Shown here: positions 7,980 to 15,272 of the stretch, in pieces
How the letters are laid out: each line of letters begins with the position of its first letter
Position numbering within the stretch: position 1 is the stretch's first letter
Assembly: GCA_017427285.1 (NCBI GenBank)
Contig: JAFRTE010000012.1
Span: 124,001-188,000, forward strand
DNA length: 64,000 bases
From: Clostridia bacterium
Lineage (GTDB): Bacteria > Bacillota > Clostridia > Oscillospirales > UBA644
Reading direction: 5' to 3'
Notes under the pieces: generated by a model
Databases searched by the model: none
Told to the model about the DNA's origin: nothing
The model's input: only the letters and a program-made list of their open reading frames with translations
Program-made: the position numbers and the translations under genes

Positions 7980-9382
7980 ATGCACATTATAAAAAAACAT
8001 TATTGGTTTTAGCGGCGATACTGTTCGCTCTTATTCTCTTATCATCCTGCGATGAGCAGATGTCGGGCACAGCGTTTGAATTTACCGTTTCCCGTATCGG
8101 TTACGGATATGACGGCTGCTTATTTTATGTCGAAAACGGAAAAGTGTTTGTTGAAAACACCTTGACGGGACAGACGGCGGAATTTTACGGCGACGGCATA
8201 TCGGAGTGCTTTGCAAACGGCGAATGGCTTTACTGTGTAAAAGATAAGTCCGTTACGGCGGTAAAAATTGCCGATAAATCCGAAAAAACCGTATTTGAGT
8301 CTGAAAAAGAGATTTCGAATATATATGCAAACGAAAACTGTCTTTTTTACAGACAGGGAAACGCGATATATTTATACCGCAAAGGCAGGCAGCCGCAGCT
8401 GCTTCTTGAAAACGAAGACCTTTGCGATTATATACCGCGATCTCTGAATTATATCGAATATTCCGTCCGCTCGGAGGAATGGGCGGAATACGTCCGTGAA
8501 AACGGTCTGCTCTCCTCACCCGATTTTGACGAAACGGCGGCAGTTTCATACGGACCCGGATATTACGGCGAGGGGCTTCGCCGCGAATGGTACGGTCTGA
8601 ATACCGAAAACGGGGAAACGGTCCTTCTTGAAAACTACCCGCAAAACAGTTTTTACAGCGCGGAAAACTCCGGTAAAGGGGCGGGAAAAACCGACGCGGA
8701 AAAGAATTACGGCTGCGATATCCCTTTTGAAGAGATTACGGATGAAAAGCTTGCCGGGATACTTCACGGTCTTTTGATTCCGATAAACGGAAACAACGGG
8801 TTTCAGGGCGTTTACAGAAACGAAAAGACTGATATCTCGTCTCTGAGCGAAGAATATATAAGGGCTTGCGCCGCTTCCGGTCTGCTAACCTGCGAAAAAG
8901 GGCTGAAAGAAATAATTACCGGAATGCCCGATTTTCTCGGCATTGGCGACGGACTTACGGAAACGGCTGTCATTATCCCCGAAGAGCTTTTTGAATACTG
9001 TTTAAACGCCGATTTCGGAGAGAAAACGGAGATAAGTCACGGCAGGACCGTCACAAACACCTTGCGGATACTCGAATATTCCGCCGAAAACAGCTGCTAT
9101 TACGCGTTTTCGCAATCATATCCCGAGGGTATCTGCGAATATACCGTTTTGGACGGGTATGAAAATAACGGAGACGAATTTGTCGTTTACGATAAATATG
9201 TTTATTACGACAGCGCAAACCGCGTTTTATACGCAAGTTCCGATAAAACCGAAGAGATAGACGGCAAAATATACGCCGACCTTGAAAAAACGGTCGAGGA
9301 ATACGGCTTGAGATACAAACACACGTTTGCCCTTGGCGAAAGCGGAAATTATTACTGGGTTTCGAGCGAACCCGTAAAATAA
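7980..9382 (+). pseudogene. Lipoprotein gene with apparent -1 frameshift in a 7-A tract after the start
   Basis: A ribosome site (GAAAGGA) and ATG at 7980 begin a peptide that hits a stop after ten codons. If the A-run at 7991-7997 held eight As instead of seven, the ATG would read into the long frame as MHIIKKTLLVLAAILFALIL and then a lipobox LSSC, a textbook lipoprotein signal. The long frame from a TTG at 8003 onward (459 residues) is otherwise open. It looks like a beta-propeller-type or repeated-strand exported protein (short YVENGKVFVEN-like strands) and has no recognised enzyme motif. The break may be an assembly error, phase variation or a gene rescued by slippage. Its 3' end is duplicated at 10501-10581. 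Confidence 0.65.
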
Positions 9383-9399
9383 AATACCGACAAAAACAA

Positions 9400-9445
9400 G
9401 GGGGCAGATTCTTGCAGAAAAAGCGCAGCAAAAAAATCTGCCCCG
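9400..9445. terminator. Possible terminator hairpin between convergent genes
   Basis: GGGGCAGATT (9401-9410) pairs with AATCTGCCCC (9435-9444) around a 24-base loop. Reading the minus strand, the stem is followed by a U-rich stretch (CTTGTTTTTG), so it fits best as the end of the lipoprotein gene at 9539-10306. On the plus strand no T-run follows. Confidence 0.45.
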
Positions 9446-9538
9446 AAAAAGGATCATATCGTTACAATACACGAGCTTATCTTTTTAAAGAATAATTCCA
9501 AAAGAGCAATAATGCTGTTCAACAGACTGTTTTGGAAA

Positions 9539-10306
9539 TCATCTTCCAAGGTTATCAGCAACCCAACCTTTGTTCGCTATGACCCGGTGTCCTTTTTCTT
9601 CATCATATCGTATCCTGAAATAAATTGCTTTTCCATATTCAGACGACTCGTCCTGAATAATTCCTTTAAATCCACAGACACATAATTCAAGATGATTGAT
9701 CACACAATCTTCATCGTAATTGAACTTTACCTCGTAAACGTCCTGATAGTGCTTATATACTGATGGCAAATCCTCTGGAGCTTCACCGTAATCATAATAA
9801 TCGCTTTGCCTTATCTCAAGGTTATATATGTCATGAGAAAAGTTTTCGCATCCATGTGTGCATACAGGTCTCTCATAATTGTACTCAGCCAGGCCCATTG
9901 CCACATCACTGCCGCCCCAGCAGAACATAAAGTTATAGCCGTATCTTTCCCAGTCATCACCTGAGCAGAGTTTTGAGAAATTTGATAGCTCATCCATAAC
10001 TTCGGTATTCTGTTCTTCCCAGGCTTTCATGAATGCGCCGATTATTTCCTCATTGCTCATTTGCGAATAGTCAAGGACTTCTTCGTGCGTTGGATCCGTG
10101 TTTTCATTGCCGTTTTGTTCCGGTGAATCAGCAGGTATACCGTTCACTTGTGACTCTTCGGCTGTTATGTCGTTGCTTGGTTCGTTCTGTTCGCGGACAG
10201 AATCTTCCAACTGTTCGGCTGGTTTATGTCCTTTACAACCGATTAGGATAGATATAATTAACAAGAAGAGTAATAAAACTCTTGCGTGTTTTTTAAAGAA
10301 AATCAT
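9539..10306 (-). CDS. Uncharacterised lipoprotein
   Basis: 255 residues. The signal peptide has basic residues (FFKKHAR), a hydrophobic core (VLLLFLLIISIL) and lipobox IGC, followed by a long disordered acidic linker to about residue 75. The globular part is rich in Tyr, Asp and Cys (six or more Cys, for example CTHGCENF and LCVCGF), suggesting disulphides or metal binding outside the cell. I recognise no family. Base composition is lower in GC than its neighbours, and the gene sits between a lipoprotein gene and a copy of that gene's 3' tail, which points to an insertion or rearrangement here. It has its own promoter with an inverted repeat. Confidence 0.7.
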   Translation of the reverse strand: MIFFKKHARVLLLFLLIISILIGCKGHKPAEQLEDSVREQNEPSNDITAEESQVNGIPADSPEQNGNENTDPTHEEVLDYSQMSNEEIIGAFMKAWEEQNTEVMDELSNFSKLCSGDDWERYGYNFMFCWGGSDVAMGLAEYNYERPVCTHGCENFSHDIYNLEIRQSDYYDYGEAPEDLPSVYKHYQDVYEVKFNYDEDCVINHLELCVCGFKGIIQDESSEYGKAIYFRIRYDEEKGHRVIANKGWVADNLGR

Positions 10307-10356
10307 AAATCATACTCCTTTACTATATTATGTTGTTTGTTACTTGTTTACCAATT

Positions 10357-10386
10357 AATTGTAGCATATATTCTACAATTTGTCAA
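10357..10386 (-). promoter_or_regulatory. Promoter of the 9539-10306 lipoprotein with operator-like inverted repeat
   Basis: On the minus strand TTGACA (10386-10381), 17 bases, TACAAT (10363-10358). A perfect 8-bp inverted repeat, AATTGTAG (10357-10364) and CTACAATT (10373-10380) with an 8-base gap, covers the -10 and the spacer, the usual place for a repressor operator. Confidence 0.7.
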
Positions 10387-10603
10387 TACTTATCAGTTCA
10401 AGACTCGATATCGTGACAGGAGTGCAGACTGACAAAGATAACTCTTAAATGGGACGCTTTTATGGAACTGATGAGCGATTTTATAAGGTATATACGACTA
10501 TACGGCGTAAGATACAAACATGTTTTTGCTCTTTCGGAAAACGGAACTTATTACTGGGTTTCGAGCGAACCCGTAAAATAAAAACATACAGGGAGAAATT
10601 ATC
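10387..10603. other. Gene-free stretch holding a lipoprotein gene remnant
   Basis: This 217-base stretch between the lipoprotein promoter and the fucosidase has no complete gene. Its right part (10501-10581) is a copy of the 3' end of the lipoprotein gene at 7980-9382, listed separately. The left part is not recognised, and no clear promoter for the fucosidase is visible in it. Confidence 0.6.
10501..10581 (+). pseudogene. Orphan 3' tail of a lipoprotein gene (copy of 9303-9382)
   Basis: The frame reads YGVRYKHVFALSENGTYYWV followed by SSEPVK and a stop. The intact gene ends YGLRYKHTFALGESGNYYWV then SSEPVK. The last 36 or so bases before and after the stop are identical in both places. Reading upstream, the frame stays open for some 28 more codons that no longer resemble the parent, then stops at 10414. 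No start codon with a ribosome site is evident, so it is a decayed fragment. Confidence 0.85.
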
Positions 10604-11848
10604 ATGATGCAGCAATGGTTTAAGGAAGCAAAACTCGGTATTTTCATTCATTACGGAATTTACTGCGACGGTAACTGGTCCGAATCGTGGTCTTTTCACA
10701 ACGGAGACGTTTCCTACGAGCGGTATATGCAGCAGTGCGAAGCGTTTACGGCAAAAAACTACGATCCCGTAAAATGGGCGGAGCTTTTTAAGAAAGCAGG
10801 CGCAAACTACGTTGTTTTAACTTCAAAACATCACGACGGAGTAGCGCTTTTCGATACGAAAGTAAGCGACCTTTCCGTTGTAAAGAAAACCCCCGCCGCA
10901 AGAGACCTTATTGCACCTTACGTTAAGGCGGTCCGCGACGCGGGAATGAAGGTAGGCCTTTACTATTCGCTTCTCGACTGGTCCGATCCCCGTTACAGAA
11001 GCGTGTATCCCGAAGGTCAGAGCCCCGAAAACTACAACAAAAACGACATCTACGGCTGTCCGATGGGCGCGCCCGAAGATCCCGCAAAGTGGGAGGAATT
11101 TTTGCAGTTTGACAGAGATCAGCTGCGCGAGATACTCACGAATTACGGCAAAGTCGATCTTATCTGGTTCGACGGCGACTGGGAGCGCAGCGCAAAGCAG
11201 TGGAAAGCCGCCGAAATGAGAGAATATCTGCACGGCATAAACCCTGAGCTTGTTATCAACTCCCGTCTTCAGGGCTACGGCGATTACGACACTCCCGAAC
11301 AGGGCGCTCCGGTCATCGCTCCCGCGCGTCCGTGGGAGTTCTGCATGACGATAAACAACAACTGGGGATACAGAAAACACGATAACGACTATAAAACGTC
11401 AAGGATGATAATCCGCATTTTCTGCGACTGCCTTACAATGGGCGGCAATCTTCTTCTCGACGTCGGCCCGAAAGCGGACGGCACGATAGACCCGAGGCAG
11501 GAGCAGGTACTTCTCGACCTCGGCTCGTGGATAGAAGACAACAAAGAAGCGGTATACGGCACCGAAAAAGGCATAGACTACCGCTATTTCCTCGGCGGCA
11601 GCACCGTTTCAAAGGACAGAAAAACGCTTTATCTCATTTCCTACGACAGACCCGACGAATATCTCTGCTTAAAAGGACTGAAAAACGGAATAAACCGCAT
11701 ATCCGTTCTTCATTCGGGCGAAACGCTGCAATACCGCCACGCTGCGGGACAGCTCTGGATAAACCTTGCGCGCGATCAGCAGCACCGCTTCGCGACGGTA
11801 ATAAAGATCGATCTTGACGGCGAGCTTGAGCTTGCGGGAGAAGAATAA
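10604..11848 (+). CDS. Alpha-L-fucosidase, glycoside hydrolase family 29
   Basis: 414 residues, a TIM-barrel enzyme releasing L-fucose by a retaining mechanism. Family signatures: WFKEAKLGIFIHYGIY at the N-terminus, LTSKHHDGVALFD near residue 72, GLYYSLLDW near 118, and LIWFDGDW where Asp190 matches the nucleophile. The later NLLLDVGPKADGTI is also typical. There is no signal peptide, so the enzyme should act in the cytoplasm on imported fucosylated oligosaccharides. The C-terminal ~70 residues form a beta-rich accessory region. GGGAGAAA precedes the ATG. No fucose-use or transport gene adjoins it; the nearest sugar-binding lipoprotein is at 23706. Confidence 0.92.
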   Translation: MMQQWFKEAKLGIFIHYGIYCDGNWSESWSFHNGDVSYERYMQQCEAFTAKNYDPVKWAELFKKAGANYVVLTSKHHDGVALFDTKVSDLSVVKKTPAARDLIAPYVKAVRDAGMKVGLYYSLLDWSDPRYRSVYPEGQSPENYNKNDIYGCPMGAPEDPAKWEEFLQFDRDQLREILTNYGKVDLIWFDGDWERSAKQWKAAEMREYLHGINPELVINSRLQGYGDYDTPEQGAPVIAPARPWEFCMTINNNWGYRKHDNDYKTSRMIIRIFCDCLTMGGNLLLDVGPKADGTIDPRQEQVLLDLGSWIEDNKEAVYGTEKGIDYRYFLGGSTVSKDRKTLYLISYDRPDEYLCLKGLKNGINRISVLHSGETLQYRHAAGQLWINLARDQQHRFATVIKIDLDGELELAGEE

Positions 11849-11897
11849 GCATAGATTACATGAACGGCAGATAAAACATTTTGCGGAATATAAAATG

Positions 11898-11934
11898 AAA
11901 AACCGACTGAGAGCAGTCTCTCGGTCGGTTTTCC
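11898..11934. terminator. Bidirectional terminator between fucosidase and sirtuin genes
   Basis: AAACCGACTGAGAG pairs (one wobble) with CTCTCGGTCGGTTTT around a short loop; A-runs and T-runs flank both sides, so it can end transcripts from either direction in this convergent gap. Confidence 0.75.
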
Positions 11935-11957
11935 GCAGTATTTCGAGCGAGCGAAAC

Positions 11958-12881
11958 TCAAAGTTGTTTAATCGCAATTACCGTTTCCCCTATATCTCCG
12001 TCAATGCAGATTGAACGCGCGGCGATTTCTTCGGGGACCTGCGTTTCGCCTATGTTTATGCAGGCAAATGTTGCTTCGGGGTTTCTTGCCGTCATCTGCC
12101 AGAACGGTACTTTTATAATTCCGGGCGTGTTGTAGCCTACGCCGAGCTCGAGAAAAAGAATTTTTCCCTTTCGCGTGCGTATAAAATCGGAATATCTTTC
12201 CGCCGCCTCATGCCAGCCCTCGTCCTCAACGAAGCTGTCGTCCGAGCGAAGGTTCATCGTTACGTTTCCGCCGTAAACGGGGCATCGGGGTATAAGCTCA
12301 GACGGGATTTTTACCGTGATCTTTCCGTCTTTCGGCGCGGCAAACTCACCGTTTTCATCCCTTACAAAGCCCTGCGCCTCCATAGCTTTGCAAACCCATT
12401 CTTCGTTGTCGAAAGTTTTTTTGATCTTCGGATTTACGCTCTGAAAAAGCCCGTAATCGCCCTGCGTGTAAAAAAGGCGTTTTTTATCGAATCCCGCGCG
12501 CTGAAAGCGATGGTCAACGTTTGTTGTCAAAACAAAATAATCCCTGTCCTTCACAAGAGAAAGCAGATTTTCGTAAACGGGCTTCGGCGAGTCTATATAG
12601 CGGTTGAAATAAATGTGCCGCGCCCACCATGCCCAGAGCGTTTCCGCGTCGGGAAACGGATAAAAACCGCCCGAATACATATCCGTTATACCGAATTTCT
12701 CTTTAAAATCAAAAAAGTATTTTTCAAATCTCTCGCCGCTGTATGTCAGCCCCGCAGACGTTGAAAGACCGGCGCCTGCGCCGATAACAACGGCGTCGCA
12801 TACGTCAAGCGCAGCTTTGATTTTTTTTACGTTATCCGAGTAATTCGCGGTAGATCTCGTAATCCTCGGTTTTGAAAACAT
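11958..12881 (-). CDS. Class-M sirtuin (SirTM-type), probable protein ADP-ribosyltransferase
   Basis: 307 residues with a sirtuin NAD fold: GAGAGLSTSAG at 34-44 and TTNVDHRFQRAG at 119-130, which keeps the Asn121/Asp123 pair. At the place of the catalytic His in deacetylating sirtuins (the ELHG motif) it reads YTQGDYG with Gln140, as in SirTM proteins, which ADP-ribosylate proteins instead of deacetylating them. IPRCPVYGGNVTMNLRSDDSFVED near 197-220 matches the SirTM block, but the zinc-type cysteines are reduced to one. The ATG at 12881 has GAGGTG just upstream and overlaps the macrodomain gene by 50 bases, so the two are translationally coupled. From the family, the pair should write and erase a modification; no GcvH-like carrier or lipoate ligase is next to it. 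Confidence 0.85.
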   Translation of the reverse strand: MFSKPRITRSTANYSDNVKKIKAALDVCDAVVIGAGAGLSTSAGLTYSGERFEKYFFDFKEKFGITDMYSGGFYPFPDAETLWAWWARHIYFNRYIDSPKPVYENLLSLVKDRDYFVLTTNVDHRFQRAGFDKKRLFYTQGDYGLFQSVNPKIKKTFDNEEWVCKAMEAQGFVRDENGEFAAPKDGKITVKIPSELIPRCPVYGGNVTMNLRSDDSFVEDEGWHEAAERYSDFIRTRKGKILFLELGVGYNTPGIIKVPFWQMTARNPEATFACINIGETQVPEEIAARSICIDGDIGETVIAIKQL

Positions 12882-13605
12882 TGAATATCACCTCGATTTT
12901 GCCGTTATCGGCAGATATGCGGTCTTTTACCGTTTTTATCGCTATTTCAGCCGCGCGCCTCTGCGGAAAGGCGAAAACGCCCGTTGAAATACAGCAGAAA
13001 GCGACGCTTTTGCATCCGTTTTTTTCGGCGAGATCAAGACAGGATCTATAGCAGGATGCGAGCTGCTTTTCATCCGTTTCGGTCAGCCGCCCGTTTACGA
13101 TAGGCCCTACGGTATGAATGACGTATCTGCACGGCAGGTTGAACGCAGGCGTGATCTTTGCCTGTCCCGTCTCTTCTTCGTGCCCCTGTTTTTCCATTAT
13201 TTCCGCGCAAGCGTTTCGCAGTCTCAGGCCCGCATACGTGTGGATACAGTTGTCAATGCAGCCGTGAAGGGGCTGAAAGCAGCCGAGCAGTGCGGAATTT
13301 GCGGCGTTTACTATTGCGTCGCAGTCAAGCGTTGTAATGTCGCCCCGCCAAAGATAAATACCGTCTGAAACAGGCGTGAGATCGGAAATATGCGTTACGC
13401 CTTTTCTTCTCGTTTCCTCTTTCAGATATTCGCTTTCAGTTTCGATATACTTATCCGAAAGCGGAGACGGCATTCTTACGTTCATAAGCGACCGCAAAAG
13501 GTCTTTTTGCTTCCGCTCGTCGGACGGGATCTTTAAAGATCGGTATCCTGGCTGTTCGGAAAGAAGCGATCTTATTAAAAAAATTCTTTTTTCTTCGTGC
13601 GTCAT
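12832..13605 (-). CDS. Zinc-type macrodomain protein, probable ADP-ribosyl-hydrolase partner of the sirtuin
   Basis: 257 residues. A ~75-residue helical N-terminal extension leads to the macrodomain: WRGDITTLDCDAIVNAANSA at 86-105, then GCFQPLHGCIDNCIH at 108-122, where Cys109, His114 and Cys116 match the metal ligands of the zinc macrodomain class that accompanies SirTMs. YVIHTVGP and CISTGVFAFPQ are the ADP-ribose-binding strands and loop. These enzymes remove mono-ADP-ribose placed by SirTM on target proteins. It lies 18 bases downstream of murE and overlaps the sirtuin gene, so it is likely in the yifB-murE transcript. Confidence 0.9.
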   Translation of the reverse strand: MTHEEKRIFLIRSLLSEQPGYRSLKIPSDERKQKDLLRSLMNVRMPSPLSDKYIETESEYLKEETRRKGVTHISDLTPVSDGIYLWRGDITTLDCDAIVNAANSALLGCFQPLHGCIDNCIHTYAGLRLRNACAEIMEKQGHEEETGQAKITPAFNLPCRYVIHTVGPIVNGRLTETDEKQLASCYRSCLDLAEKNGCKSVAFCCISTGVFAFPQRRAAEIAIKTVKDRISADNGKIEVIFNVFKTEDYEIYRELLG

Positions 13606-13623
13606 GATCTTCTGCGTTTTCCT

Positions 13624-15081
13624 TTATCCGAGCTTCGCCTTTGCGGCGGGCATGTCGCCGATATACGGTACGTATTTCCCTTTTACAAGCTGAGTTGTTT
13701 CTCCGCCCTTGCCTGCAAGGATAACTATGTCGCCGGGTTTTGCGGCGTCTATGGCGAATTCCACAGCATTCTGTCTGTCTTCAATAAAAACGTAAGGCGT
13801 GCCGATCTCTTTGAATTGCGGTTCGATTTCTCTGAATATTCCTTCGGAGCTTTCCGTGCCGGGGTCATCGGTCGTATAAACGATAAAATCCGCGTTTTTT
13901 GCCGCAACTGCGGGTATTTCCGTCCGCCTGTCAAGCGCTCTGTCGCCGATGCAGCCGAAAAGGAAGATTATTTTTGAATCGGGATAAAAAGATCTTGCGT
14001 ATTCAAAAAGCGCCTCGAAGGAGGATTTGTTGTGAGCGTAGTCCGCAACTACCGTTATCCCGTTCTTTTCGTATATCTCAATCCGACCTTCCGCGCGGGC
14101 TTTTTCCAGCCCCGAGCGTATTTCTTTTCCCGAAATTCCCGTTGCGTATGCGCACGCGGCGGCGCAAAGAGCGTTTGAGATATTGAATTTTCCCGGCATG
14201 TTTATCCGGACGTTTTCAACGTTTATCTTTCCGCCTATCGAAAAAGACGTCCCGTATCTGTCCTGCGATACGCCGTATGCGTAAATATCTCCCGAGGGCG
14301 TCAGGGAAAAAGTAATCGTTTCGGCGGACTTTGCGGAAGCGAGAAATTCCGCGGAATATTCGTCGTCAAGATTAATAACGGCTTTTTGGCAGAGCGAAAA
14401 AAGCTTCTTTTTCGCCTCTTTGTAATCCTCGAAAGAAGAATGCTCGGTGGGACTTATGTGGTCGGGGGACAGATTTAAAAAAGCGCCGACTGAAAACGTA
14501 AGTCCGCTTACCCTGTCGTATTTCAGCGCCTGCGACGATACTTCCATAACCGCCGCTCCGGCGTTTTCTTCCCTGAAACCGTCAAGTATGGAAAAAAGCT
14601 CGAGCGCTTCGGGGGTTGTGCCCGTCTTTTCCCACGTTTTTTCGCCGCATCTCGCCTCGTTTGTGGAAATTATTCCCACTTTGGCGTATTTTTCTCTCAA
14701 AATGCTTTCAAGCATATAAAGAGAAGACGTTTTGCCCTTCGTACCGGTTATTCCTATGAGCGGAAAGCTCTTTGTCATATCGCCGTAAACGGCGCGTGCA
14801 ACGGCAGACATCGCCTTGCGGACGTCCGAAACGAGAAAAAGCGGGATATCGACGTCAAGGTCCTTTTCCGAAACGTATGCGGCGGCTCCTTTTTCGATTG
14901 CGGAAAGCAGAAATTCGCGTTTGAAATTTACGCCTTTGGCGAAAAAGAGCGAGTTTTTTTCAACGTTTCTCGAGTCGCATGAAATTTTCCCCGTAAGTGA
15001 TAAATCACGGCTTTGCTTTGGCGCGAAATTTTTTAAAATTTTATTTTCCGACAAAATTTCGGCGATTTTTGACAGTGTCAT
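13624..15081 (-). CDS. murE: UDP-MurNAc-dipeptide amino-acid ligase (MurE-type Mur ligase)
   Basis: 485 residues. N-terminal UDP-binding domain (ISCDSRNVEKNSLFFAKG, residues 33-50), central ATPase with GITGTKGKTSS at 110-120, and a C-terminal domain with YTTDDPGTESSEGI around 402-415. MurE adds the third residue of the peptidoglycan stem peptide in the cytoplasm. The specificity motif reads DDPG: enzymes that add meso-diaminopimelate carry DNPR, while lysine-type enzymes carry D(D/N)P(N/A), so a non-DAP residue, probably L-lysine, is inferred. HNKSSFEALFEYARSF and KGGETTQLVKGKYVPYIGD are also typical. A second MurE elsewhere in the genome cannot be excluded. Confidence 0.88.
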   Translation of the reverse strand: MTLSKIAEILSENKILKNFAPKQSRDLSLTGKISCDSRNVEKNSLFFAKGVNFKREFLLSAIEKGAAAYVSEKDLDVDIPLFLVSDVRKAMSAVARAVYGDMTKSFPLIGITGTKGKTSSLYMLESILREKYAKVGIISTNEARCGEKTWEKTGTTPEALELFSILDGFREENAGAAVMEVSSQALKYDRVSGLTFSVGAFLNLSPDHISPTEHSSFEDYKEAKKKLFSLCQKAVINLDDEYSAEFLASAKSAETITFSLTPSGDIYAYGVSQDRYGTSFSIGGKINVENVRINMPGKFNISNALCAAACAYATGISGKEIRSGLEKARAEGRIEIYEKNGITVVADYAHNKSSFEALFEYARSFYPDSKIIFLFGCIGDRALDRRTEIPAVAAKNADFIVYTTDDPGTESSEGIFREIEPQFKEIGTPYVFIEDRQNAVEFAIDAAKPGDIVILAGKGGETTQLVKGKYVPYIGDMPAAKAKLG

Positions 15082-15272
15082 TTTATACGCTCCAAAAATT
15101 TAATGTTAAAAAAACCGATATTTATTAAAAAGCAACAAATGCGTTTTTTTACCCTCAAAAAATATTAACAGGGGAAAAAACTGCGAAATTATCGGAGTTT
15201 TCAACGTTTTCAACAGGGTTTTCCACAGTTTCTGTGGAAAAGTACGGGAAAAAAGTGAATAAATTCAGTTTA
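15082..15272. promoter_or_regulatory. AT-rich yifB-murE gap with paired TTTTCCACA boxes
   Basis: A perfect 10-bp inverted repeat, TTTTCCACAG (15219-15228) and CTGTGGAAAA (15232-15241), stands in an AT-rich gap. Each arm is one base off the DnaA box TTATCCACA, and TTTTCAACA-like copies lie to the left. It could also fold as a hairpin, but no T-run follows on either strand. Function unknown. Confidence 0.4.
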
